Assembly (NCBI GenBank): GCA_958403205.1
Contig: CATXWM010000003.1
Coordinates: 58,762-122,761 of the forward strand
Length of the DNA: 64,000 bases
Direction of reading: 5' to 3'
From: an uncultured Collinsella sp.
GTDB lineage: Bacteria > Actinomycetota > Coriobacteriia > Coriobacteriales > Coriobacteriaceae
Both the position numbers and the translations under genes were made by a program. This document shows positions 48,555 to 56,172 of this stretch, one piece after another. Every line of letters begins with the position of its first letter. Within the stretch, counting starts at the first letter, position 1. The notes under the pieces were generated by a model, which saw only the letters and a list, made by a program, of their open reading frames with translations, did no database searches and was not told where the DNA came from.

Positions 48555-50012
48555 ATGAGCGATAGCCAGAACATGTCCGATGAGGTGCGCGCCCGCCTGC
48601 GCGCCATTCCTTCCGTCAACGAGCTGCTTGCCGAGTGGCCGGTGGTGAAGGCGGCGGGGGAGACCTGCGACGCGGTGGTGCATGCCGCCGTCACGGCCGA
48701 GCTCGACGAGGAGCGCGCCGCCATTCGCGCCGGTGCCGCCCCGCGTTCCAAGCGCGAGCTGGCCTCGGCCATCGAGTGGCGTGCGCACCGCTCTGCGCTG
48801 CCGAGCCTGCGTCCCGCCGTCAACGCCACGGGTGTGGTTATCCATACCAACTTGGGTCGCGCTCCGCTCGCGGAATCAGCTGCCAAAGCCGTTGCCGAGG
48901 TCGCGCGCGGGTATAGCACGCTCGAGTACAGCGTCGACACCTGTTCGCGCGGGTCGCGCAAGGAGCACGCCGCGCAGCTGATCCGCTCACTCACCGGTGC
49001 CGAGGACGCGCTCGTGGTCAACAACAATGCCGCCGCTGTGCTGCTGGTGCTGGCGACCCATGCCGCAGGCAAAGAGGTCATCGTCAGCCGCGGCGAGCTT
49101 GTCGAGATCGGGGGCAGCTTCCGCATCCCCGATGTCATGGCGGCTTCGGGCGCCAAACTCGTTGAGGTCGGCGCCACCAACCGCACGCACCTGGCTGATT
49201 ATGAGCAAGCCATCACGCCCGATACGGCGATGATCCTTAAGGTCCATCCTTCCAACTATCGCATCGAGGGTTTTCACGAAGAGGTGGGCTCTCGGGAGCT
49301 TGCCGCCCTGGCCCACAAGCATGGCCTGCTGTTCTACGAGGACCAGGGCTCGGGCGCGCTGTTGCCCGACGATATCTTGGTGCGCGGCGGCGAAGAAACC
49401 ACGCCGGCTTCGGTTTCGGCGGGGCTCGATATCGTGTCGTGCTCGGGCGATAAGCTGCTGGGTGCCGCGCAGGCGGGCATTATCATGGGCCGTCGCGATC
49501 TGGTCCAGGCCTGCGGGTCGCATCCGCTTATGCGTGCCCTGCGCCCGGGCAAACTCGCGCTGGCGGCGCTCGAGGCTACACTGCGCATTTATATGGACGG
49601 CGCCGATGTGGCCCATCGTGAGGTGCCGGTGCTCAACATGCTCACGCTTCCGCAGGCTCATCTGGAGCGTCGTGCCCGCAAGCTCCGCGATCGTATGGCC
49701 GCCGGGCTCGATAAGGCTGGCTGCCCGTGCGCCGTTCAGGTGGAGATCGTCGAGGAGTCGTCGACTCCCGGTGGTGGTTCGCTGCCTACCGTCGAGCTGC
49801 CCACGATGTGCGTGGCCGTCTGCCCGGTCGACGGGCGCCTGTCCGTCGACGCGCTCAAGCGCTCGCTTGTCCAGGACTTCGACACGCCGGTCGTCACGCG
49901 AACTTCGCACGATCGCATTTTGTTTGACGTCCGTACGCTTGTGGGCGACCGCGATATCGAGACGGCGGCATCGACGCTTGCCGCATGCGTTGAGAAGGCG
50001 ATTGCTCGATGA
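48555..50012 (+). CDS. selA: L-seryl-tRNA(Sec) selenium transferase
   Basis: The 485-residue PLP enzyme has VNATGVVIHTNLGRAPL, STLEYSVDTCSRGSRKEH and the PLP lysine in SCSGDKLLGAAQAGI (Lys300), all diagnostic for SelA. It converts Ser-tRNA(Sec) to Sec-tRNA(Sec) using selenophosphate from SelD. AAAGG lies six bases before the ATG. Its stop overlaps the selB start (ATGA), and selC follows selB, so the three Sec genes form one locus. The upstream inverted repeat TCAGCC/GGCTGA (48483-48504) could be regulatory. Confidence 0.95.
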   Translation: MSDSQNMSDEVRARLRAIPSVNELLAEWPVVKAAGETCDAVVHAAVTAELDEERAAIRAGAAPRSKRELASAIEWRAHRSALPSLRPAVNATGVVIHTNLGRAPLAESAAKAVAEVARGYSTLEYSVDTCSRGSRKEHAAQLIRSLTGAEDALVVNNNAAAVLLVLATHAAGKEVIVSRGELVEIGGSFRIPDVMAASGAKLVEVGATNRTHLADYEQAITPDTAMILKVHPSNYRIEGFHEEVGSRELAALAHKHGLLFYEDQGSGALLPDDILVRGGEETTPASVSAGLDIVSCSGDKLLGAAQAGIIMGRRDLVQACGSHPLMRALRPGKLALAALEATLRIYMDGADVAHREVPVLNMLTLPQAHLERRARKLRDRMAAGLDKAGCPCAVQVEIVEESSTPGGGSLPTVELPTMCVAVCPVDGRLSVDALKRSLVQDFDTPVVTRTSHDRILFDVRTLVGDRDIETAASTLAACVEKAIAR

Positions 50013-51976
50013 GTGAGGTTCAGGCGCTGGTGGAGTGTCCCGTTATCGTTGGCACGGCGGGCCACGTCGACCACGGTAAGTCGGCACTGATCGAGGCGTT
50101 GACCGGCAAGAATCCCGACCGTCTTGAGGTTGAGCGCCGTCGCGGTATGACCGTGGAGCTGGGCTTTGGCGAGCTGGCGCTGCCGAGTGGCAAGATCGTC
50201 GGCCTGGTCGACGTGCCGGGGCATGCCCATTACCTGCGCGCCATGGTGCAGGGTGCGACGGGTATCGACGTTGCCGTGCTGGTGGTTTCGGCCGTCGAGG
50301 GCGTGATGCCGCAGACCCGCGAGCACGTGCATGTGCTGGAGCTGCTGGGCGTTACGCACATGGTGGTCGCGCTGACGATGTGCGACCTGGCCGATAGCGA
50401 GATGGTTGATCTGGCCGAGCTCGATGTCGATGACTTTTTGTCGGGTACTGTGTTTGCGGGCGCGCCAATTGTGCCCGTGTCGTCTAAGACGGGCGAGGGG
50501 ATTGACGGGCTGCTTGCGGTGCTCGACGAGCAGGTGGGTGTCTGCTGGGATACCTGTCGCGAGCGTGCCGAGCGGAGCGATGCCGCGCCGCGCCTGCCGA
50601 TTGACCGCTGCTTTACGATCAAGGGCGCCGGCACCGTCGTGACGGGAACGCTGCACGATGCGCCGGTTGCGGTGGGCGATGAGCTCGTCGCGCTGCCGTC
50701 GCGCACGGTCTGCCGCGTACGCGGGATCCAGGTGCATGGCGACACGCAGCAGGCGTTGCCCGGTCAGCGTGTGGCGCTCAACTTGGTGGGCGATGCTGTC
50801 GCCGCGCTCGATCGCGGCGAGATGCTCGGCGTGGAGGGCCGTTTTGGCCAGACGCTGCGCTTTATGATGACGTTTACCTACCTGGGCCGCGAGGGCGCTA
50901 AACCGCGTGTGCTCGAGTCGGGCGCGCGCGTGCATGTGATGGCGGGTACGGCCGAGGTTGTCGGCCGCATCATGCTTATGGAGGGCGAGGCCCCCATGGC
51001 GGTGGGCGAGACCCGTACCGTGCAGGTGCGCTTGGAGGAGCCGCTGCCGCTGCGAGCCGGAGACCATGCTGTGGTGCTGTCGTATTCGCCCGTTATGCTC
51101 ATTGGCGGCGGGCGTGTGCTGCTTTCGCGTTGCCGTCGTTCGCGCGAGCTTGCCGAAGGAGAGCGTGCGCTGTATGTGGCGCTTGAGGCCGGCGATACCG
51201 CCGCTGGTGTTGAGGCGTGGCTGGCGCTGCAGACGTTGCCGGTTGCGGCCGTTGATGTTGCTAGGGGTTTTGATCTTGGTATCGGCGAGGTCGATACCGC
51301 GCTGCGCGGGCTGGTGGCGCAGGGCGCTGCTTGCGCGCTTGCTGGCTCGGATGGCTCGCTGTATGCAGATTCTTCCGCGCTCGACGCCGCTATGGATGCG
51401 CTGGCGGCGACCCTGTCAGCCATGCACGCGGCGGCTCCCAAGGAGACGGGCTTTACGCCTGGCGCCGTTGCCCATGCTGCGTGGCCTGCCGCTGATGAAG
51501 GCGTTGCCTCGGCTCTGATTGCCGAGGGCTGCTCGCGTGGCGTGTGCGCCGCCGAGGGCGCCGAGGTATTCGATCCGCATTCGGCCGCCGCGGCGGCACG
51601 CGTGGTGCATGAGGCGTGTGAGCGCATCGTGGCGCTGCTCGATGGGGCCGGCCTCGATGCGCCGACGTTGCCCGAGGTGGGCGAACAACTGCAGCTCGGC
51701 CGCGACACCATGACGCGTGCCCTGCGCGAGCTTTCGCTCAACCGCTCGATCGTTAAGGTCGAACGCGACGTTGCCCTGTCCACTACCGCCGAGGCCCATG
51801 CGCGCGAACTCGTCGCCGCCGCCATTGAGGCAGCCGGCGGCGCTGCCACCACGAGCGTGCTGCGCGAGGCCCTGGGCGTGTCGCGCAAACGCGCCATCAG
51901 CATCCTTGAGCATCTGGATGCCGTACGCTTCACAGTCCTCGACAAGGATGCCGGCGGCCTGCGCTCCCTGCGCTAG
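50009..51976 (+). CDS. selB: Selenocysteine-specific elongation factor SelB
   Basis: The 655-residue protein has GTPase motifs GHVDHGKS (18-25) and DVPGH (68-72), the EF-Tu-like domains 2 and 3, and C-terminal winged helices that read SECIS RNA (QLGRDTMTRALRELSLNRSI; VSRKRAISILEHLDAVRFT). In the guanine-specificity motif the usual (N/T)KxD reads TMCD (residues 123-126), a departure from other SelB proteins. It delivers Sec-tRNA to UGA codons of fdhF and selD. It overlaps selA by four bases. Confidence 0.95.
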   Translation: MSEVQALVECPVIVGTAGHVDHGKSALIEALTGKNPDRLEVERRRGMTVELGFGELALPSGKIVGLVDVPGHAHYLRAMVQGATGIDVAVLVVSAVEGVMPQTREHVHVLELLGVTHMVVALTMCDLADSEMVDLAELDVDDFLSGTVFAGAPIVPVSSKTGEGIDGLLAVLDEQVGVCWDTCRERAERSDAAPRLPIDRCFTIKGAGTVVTGTLHDAPVAVGDELVALPSRTVCRVRGIQVHGDTQQALPGQRVALNLVGDAVAALDRGEMLGVEGRFGQTLRFMMTFTYLGREGAKPRVLESGARVHVMAGTAEVVGRIMLMEGEAPMAVGETRTVQVRLEEPLPLRAGDHAVVLSYSPVMLIGGGRVLLSRCRRSRELAEGERALYVALEAGDTAAGVEAWLALQTLPVAAVDVARGFDLGIGEVDTALRGLVAQGAACALAGSDGSLYADSSALDAAMDALAATLSAMHAAAPKETGFTPGAVAHAAWPAADEGVASALIAEGCSRGVCAAEGAEVFDPHSAAAAARVVHEACERIVALLDGAGLDAPTLPEVGEQLQLGRDTMTRALRELSLNRSIVKVERDVALSTTAEAHARELVAAAIEAAGGAATTSVLREALGVSRKRAISILEHLDAVRFTVLDKDAGGLRSLR

Positions 51977-52001
51977 ATCGGTCATACTGCCCCGCCCCCT
52001 C

Positions 52002-52068
52002 AGTTGCGGTGAAATAGTTCCTGTTTTCCGGTTTAGATGCCTCTTCCAGGAACTATTCCACCGCAACT
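52002..52068. repeat. Long palindrome, copy 3 of the dispersed family
   Basis: Left arm 52002-52023 (AGTTGCGGTGAAATAGTTCC...) pairs with 52047-52068 with one mismatch. It lies between selB and selC. Confidence 0.8.
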
Positions 52069-52082
52069 TCTTGCTCGTCTTT

Positions 52083-52113
52083 TTGGGATGGAGCCGTTTC
52101 GGTTTGGTAAAAT
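52083..52113 (+). promoter_or_regulatory. Candidate selC promoter
   Basis: TTGGGA (52083-52088) and TAAAAT (52108-52113), spaced by 19 bases, lie 12 bases before the mature tRNA-Sec. The spacing is longer than ideal. Confidence 0.4.
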
Positions 52114-52125
52114 ACCGGAGCACTT

Positions 52126-52222
52126 GGGAACGGATGGGCTCCGGTGGGCTCCGCGGTCCTCAAAACCGTTGCGAGGCGTGCAAAACGTCTTGGATGTGTT
52201 CGATTCACATACGTTCCCGCCA
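52126..52222 (+). tRNA. selC: tRNA-Sec (anticodon UCA)
   Basis: The 97-base gene has acceptor arms GGGAACG and CGTTCCC, discriminator G and encoded CCA. The D-arm GGCTC-CGGT-GGGCT keeps the CCGGTG loop of E. coli tRNA-Sec. The anticodon loop is CCTCAAA (anticodon TCA), the long variable arm pairs GAGGCGT with ACGTCTT, and the T-arm is ATGTG-TTCGATT-CACAT. It follows selB, completing a selA-selB-selC locus. Confidence 0.94.
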
Positions 52223-52377
52223 TGCGCTACCAGCGCTTTTGTGCTCGCGGTCTTGCTGCGTGCCGCAAAGGCGCTGTTTTGTTTTTGTACGGGTCCGCCG
52301 TGTCGTCTGTCATGTCGTCTACGGTTTTTGCCCCCGTGCGCTGGGTTTCGAGCATGCCGATGGAGGTGTTTTGCCGT

Positions 52378-53010
52378 ATGACTACCGTAAGACGTGCCGA
52401 TCTTTCTTGTGTCGTCCAGGCGGGCGGGTTGTCGTCGCGCATGGGCTGCGATAAGGCTCGCATGGCGTTTTGCGGCGAGCCGCTCATCGAACGCGTGCTG
52501 GGTCGGCTGGCATCAGTTGCCGGCGAGCTGGTCGTGACGACTTCGCGTCCCAGCGAGCTTGCCTATCTTGAGGAGCACACGTTTGGCGGTCTGGTGCCGC
52601 GAATAGTGTCGGACCTTGAGGGGCCGGCGGGCGCCATGCGCGGCATCGCGAGTTCGTTGGCTGCGGCTCGGCTGCCTCTCGTGGCGATCGTCGCCTGTGA
52701 TATGCCGTTTGTCTCTTCGGAGCTAATCGGTGCCCTTGCTGGCTGTGTTGAGGCCGAGGCGCTCGACGTGTGCGTGCCGCGCGAGGAGCGGGGAATTGAG
52801 CCGCTTTGCGCCGTCTGGCGTCGTGACGCGTGTGCGCCGGTTGCCCAAGAGCTGCTCTCCTGCGACCGACAGCGCATTCGCTGCCTGATCAATCGCGTTC
52901 AGGCCGGTTATATGGATGAGCCGCAGATCGTTAAGGCCGCGGGCTCGACGCTCTGCTTCGAGAACGTCAATACGCCCGAGGAGTTTGCGGCGGCCGAGTT
53001 ACTCGCCTAG
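52378..53010 (+). CDS. mobA: Molybdenum cofactor guanylyltransferase MobA
   Basis: The 210-residue protein begins with the nucleotidyltransferase loop CVVQAGGLSSRMGCDKARMA, followed by VAIVACDMPFVSSELI (metal-binding Asp) and the C-terminal CFENVNTPEEFAAAE, as in MobA. It adds GMP to molybdopterin, giving the bis-MGD used by FdhF and the lone oxidoreductase. The related MocA/YgfJ (CMP-adding, for XDH-type enzymes) is an alternative, given the hydroxylase genes downstream. The start is set at ATG 52378, with GGAGGTG nine bases upstream; the open frame extends back over selC, which cannot be coding. Confidence 0.82.
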   Translation: MTTVRRADLSCVVQAGGLSSRMGCDKARMAFCGEPLIERVLGRLASVAGELVVTTSRPSELAYLEEHTFGGLVPRIVSDLEGPAGAMRGIASSLAAARLPLVAIVACDMPFVSSELIGALAGCVEAEALDVCVPREERGIEPLCAVWRRDACAPVAQELLSCDRQRIRCLINRVQAGYMDEPQIVKAAGSTLCFENVNTPEEFAAAELLA

Positions 53011-53025
53011 ACGATTGGAGTTGCC

Positions 53026-53421
53026 ATGTCTCACGATATTTGTCCCGACACGGGAGAACCTTGCACTTGCGACGGGTCCGAACCCTGTACCTGCGGTTGC
53101 GGTGGCTGTGGACATACTGCGGAAGAGGAAGCGGCCGCCGCGGCGTATCGCGATGCACACCGCGAAGGCCCGTCCGGTGATGCCCTCGACCACGAACGCA
53201 AGATCATCGTGTCGTTCGATAGCACCTTCGATGTGATGGAATGCGAGCAGCTGTGCCTGGATGCCGGCGTGCCCGGGCGCATCATGCCGCTGCCCGGTTC
53301 CATTACCGCCGGCTGCGGCCTGTGCTGGGCCATGTCGTTCTCGGGCGATGCCCTCGCCGCCTTCCGCGCCGCCACCGAGGGCCGCATAACCCCTGCCGAC
53401 TACCATCAGCTCGTCCTCTAA
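53026..53421 (+). CDS. DUF3343 protein with cysteine-rich N-terminal extension
   Basis: The last ~75 of 131 residues form a DUF3343 domain (IIVSFDSTFDVMECEQLC, then GRIMPLPGSITAGCGLCWAM), as in the selD-linked copy at 25749. The first 30 residues are packed with cysteines (CPDTGEPCTCDGSEPCTCGC, then GGCGH), giving eight Cys within 24 positions. Such a stretch could bind a metal, zinc or a selenium/sulfur species; this extension is not part of the usual domain. The gene follows mobA by 15 bases, suggesting one transcript. Confidence 0.82.
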   Translation: MSHDICPDTGEPCTCDGSEPCTCGCGGCGHTAEEEAAAAAYRDAHREGPSGDALDHERKIIVSFDSTFDVMECEQLCLDAGVPGRIMPLPGSITAGCGLCWAMSFSGDALAAFRAATEGRITPADYHQLVL

Positions 53422-53672
53422 CCACCAACACCACCACAAAGGTGCCCAATGTGGCGGTTTGGAACATGTGGACGAAACAGCTTCGAAACACGCGATTTGC
53501 GCGTTGGGCACTCAAAAACGCTTCTACCTGCATCGTAATCAAAACGAAACATCTGCTCGTCGGCTTATGCGAAACTTTGCTGCAACAGTGCGATATTATC
53601 CATACTCGATAAAGCTCGCGGCGCATGGGGCGCCTCGAACGACACTTTTCTTTTCCATCAATTGGAGGAAGC

Positions 53673-55028
53673 ATGAGCTACACGCAGAAAGTTCTCGACG
53701 AGCTCAAGGCCCGCTATCCCGAGCAGCCTGAGTTCATCCAGGCCGCGACCGAGATCCTCGGTACCATCCAGCCGGCGCTCGACGCCCATCCCGAGTACGA
53801 GGAGGCCGCCCTGCTTGAGCGCCTCGTCGAGCCCGAGCGCATTGTTATGTTCCGTGTCCCCTGGGTCGACGACCAGGGCAAGGTCCAGGTCAACCGCGGT
53901 TACCGCGTCGAGTTCAACTCTGCCATTGGACCCTACAAGGGCGGCCTGCGCTTTAACCCGACGGTCACCCTGGGCATGCTCAAGTTCCTGGGCCTGGAGC
54001 AGATCCTCAAGAACAGCCTGACCACCCTTCCCATGGGCGGCGGCAAGGGCGGCTCCGACTTTGACCCCAAGGGCAAGTCCAACAACGAGATCATGCACTT
54101 CTGCCAGTCCTTCATGACCGAGCTCTATCGCCATATTGGCCCCAACACCGACGTTCCCGCCGGCGACCTGGGCGTTGGCGGCCGCGAGGTTGCCTACCTG
54201 TTCGGTCAGTACAAGCGCCTGACCAACGAGTGGACCGGCGTTCTTACCGGCAAGGGCCTCTCCTTTGGCGGCTCGCTCGCCCGTACCGAGGCCACCGGTT
54301 ACGGTCTGGCCTACTTTGTGGACGAGTACCTTAAGAGCCGCGGCGACTCCTTCGAGGGCAAGAACGTCGTCGTTCACGGCTCCGGCAACGTCGCTATCTA
54401 CGCGGTCCAGAAGGTCACTCAGCTCGGCGGCAAGGTGCTCGCCTGCTCCGATACCCACGGCTGGGTCGAGGATCCCGACGGCATCGACTACACCGTGCTC
54501 GAGCACATCTACAACAAGAAGCGCTCTGGCCACGACAAGGGTGTTACGCTCGCTATGTACGTTGACGAGAAGCCTAACGCCGTGTGGCACGAGGGCGACG
54601 GCCGCGGCGTGTGGCAGCTTCCCTGCGATATCGCGCTGCCCTGCGCTCGCGAGAACACGCTGCTGCTCGAGGACGCCCAGGCACTCGTCGCCAACGGCTG
54701 CAAGGTGGTCGGCGAGGGCGCGAACATGCCCACGACCATCGAGGCCACGACCTACTTCCAGAAGAACGGCGTCGCCTTTATGCCCGGTAAGGCTGCCAAC
54801 GCCGGCGGCGTGCTCGTGTCCGGCCTGGAGATGAGCCAGAACGCCGAGCACCTGTCCTGGACCTTCGAGGAGGTCGACGGCAAGCTCGAGCAGCTCATGC
54901 GCGGCATGTTCCACAACGTGGACGACACCGCCAAGGAGTACGGCGAGGAGGGCAACTTCGTTATGGGCGCCAACATCGCCGGCTTCCTGAAGGTCGCCGA
55001 TGCCATGCTCGCCCAGGGCGTCTGCTAA
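53673..55028 (+). CDS. gdhA: Glutamate dehydrogenase, probably NADP-specific
   Basis: The 451-residue enzyme matches hexameric GdhA: RGYRVEFNSAIGPYKGGLRF, LPMGGGKGGSDFDPKGKSNN (catalytic Lys), GPNTDVPAGDLGVGGREVAY and the nucleotide-binding VVHGSGNVAIYAVQK. It interconverts 2-oxoglutarate plus ammonia and glutamate. TTGGAGGAA precedes the ATG at 53673. The 251-base upstream gap is AT-richer and should hold its promoter, but I found no well-spaced pair of hexamers. The gene ends at a strong terminator, so it is monocistronic. Confidence 0.95.
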   Translation: MSYTQKVLDELKARYPEQPEFIQAATEILGTIQPALDAHPEYEEAALLERLVEPERIVMFRVPWVDDQGKVQVNRGYRVEFNSAIGPYKGGLRFNPTVTLGMLKFLGLEQILKNSLTTLPMGGGKGGSDFDPKGKSNNEIMHFCQSFMTELYRHIGPNTDVPAGDLGVGGREVAYLFGQYKRLTNEWTGVLTGKGLSFGGSLARTEATGYGLAYFVDEYLKSRGDSFEGKNVVVHGSGNVAIYAVQKVTQLGGKVLACSDTHGWVEDPDGIDYTVLEHIYNKKRSGHDKGVTLAMYVDEKPNAVWHEGDGRGVWQLPCDIALPCARENTLLLEDAQALVANGCKVVGEGANMPTTIEATTYFQKNGVAFMPGKAANAGGVLVSGLEMSQNAEHLSWTFEEVDGKLEQLMRGMFHNVDDTAKEYGEEGNFVMGANIAGFLKVADAMLAQGVC

Positions 55029-55054
55029 ATCTTCGCTCGACATAGCATGTGATG

Positions 55055-55087
55055 AGGCTCCCAGCTATCTGGCTGGGAGCCTTTTCT
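55055..55087 (+). terminator. Terminator after gdhA
   Basis: Perfect arms GGCTCCCAGC (55056-55065) and GCTGGGAGCC (55072-55081), then TTTTCT. Confidence 0.92.
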
Positions 55088-55103
55088 ATCCCGGAGGACT
55101 CCT

Positions 55104-55178
55104 CATAACTTGCGGTGATATACGGACTGTTTTGCGTTCCAGAACGGCTAATCAGTCCGTATATCACCGCAAGTTATG
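55104..55178. repeat. Long palindrome, copy 4 of the dispersed family
   Basis: Perfect 26-base arms at 55104-55129 and 55153-55178 around a loop that holds a small hairpin CGTTC-ca-GAACG. The core TTGCGGTGATATA differs from other copies, and each change is matched on the opposite arm. Confidence 0.88.
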
Positions 55179-55257
55179 TATGGGTGGGTGGATTTTGTCC
55201 TAAAACGGTGTGCGGCCCCTCGTTTGGTACACTTAAAAGTACTGGACAAGTGAAGAG

Positions 55258-56172
55258 ATGGGGGAGAACGTGCTCAAGTTCGGTACCTACGTCCGTGTTG
55301 GAAACGCGGCCGAAGCCTATGAGCTCTTACAGAAGAACCGCAACAACAAGATTGTGGGCGGCGGCATCTGGATGCGTCTGGGTTCGCGTCGCGTGGCGAC
55401 GGCGATTGACCTTTCGGCCTGCGGACTCGATCAGATCGAGGAGACCGAGACCGAGTTTCGCATCGGTGCCATGTGCACCCTGCGCCAGCTCGAGCGTCAT
55501 GCCGGGCTCAACGCGCTTGTCAACCATGTCTTTGAGTTCGCCGTCCACGATATCGTGGGCGTGCAGCTGCGCAATACCGCCACGGTGGGCGGCAGCATCT
55601 ACGGCCGCTTTGGCTTCTCGGACGTGCTCTCGGCTTTCCTGGCGCTCGATTCCTATGTTGAGCTGACGGGCGCCGGTCGCGTGCCGCTCGCCGAGTTCGT
55701 GGACATGGGCTATGTGCGCGACGTGATCGAGCACGTCGTGGTCGTTAAGCACGACTATCGCGCAAGCTACGAGGCCGTGCGCAAGGCCGCGACGGACTTC
55801 CCCTCGCTCAACGTCACCGCTGCCTGGTGGGATAACACCTGGCATGTCACCGTGGGCGCCCGCCCGCTGCGCGCGACCCTGCTGCAGGGTGAGGCATGCG
55901 GCCTTACCGCCGAGCAGCCTTCCGAGGACGAGCTACGCGCCCTGGCCGCGTCCGTACGCGCGCTGAGCTATGGCACCAACCTGTGGGGCTCGGCCGACTA
56001 CCGCCGCCGCATCTCGGCCCCGCTCGCCATCCAGGCTGTGCGTCGCGCCGCCGGCATCGAGCTTTCGGCCGCGCTTGCCCGCGAGCTCGAGACCGTGCAA
56101 GTGCCTAAGTTCGCCACGGACGAGTATTCCTGCCGCCGCGTGCCCGGCGTCGATTCTAGTGAGGTGCGCTAA
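55258..56172 (+). CDS. FAD-binding subunit of an XDH-type molybdenum hydroxylase
   Basis: The 304-residue protein has the FAD-binding pattern of xanthine dehydrogenase medium subunits: NKIVGGGIWMRLGSRRVATA near the N-terminus and LRNTATVGGSIYGRFGFSDV (flavin-binding TxGG). The CO-dehydrogenase flavoprotein C-terminal domain follows. It resembles E. coli YgfM more than XdhB. The ATG at 55258 has only a weak ribosome site; GTG 55270 just after GGGGGAG is an alternative start. Its stop overlaps the start of the large subunit (TAATG). Confidence 0.82.
   Translation: MGENVLKFGTYVRVGNAAEAYELLQKNRNNKIVGGGIWMRLGSRRVATAIDLSACGLDQIEETETEFRIGAMCTLRQLERHAGLNALVNHVFEFAVHDIVGVQLRNTATVGGSIYGRFGFSDVLSAFLALDSYVELTGAGRVPLAEFVDMGYVRDVIEHVVVVKHDYRASYEAVRKAATDFPSLNVTAAWWDNTWHVTVGARPLRATLLQGEACGLTAEQPSEDELRALAASVRALSYGTNLWGSADYRRRISAPLAIQAVRRAAGIELSAALARELETVQVPKFATDEYSCRRVPGVDSSEVR

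Noticed and set aside
46103..49186. A 1027-codon open frame on the minus strand across the oxidoreductase and selA genes
   Set aside because: It is antisense to well-recognised genes, has no ribosome site and reads as Arg/Ala/His-rich sequence typical of GC-rich shadow frames. Similar long antisense frames over hyf, clpX and the hydroxylase were rejected for the same reason.
52144..52377. Longer mobA start running through tRNA-Sec
   Set aside because: The upstream part overlaps selC completely; the normal MobA N-terminus begins at 52378 behind a GGAGGTG site.
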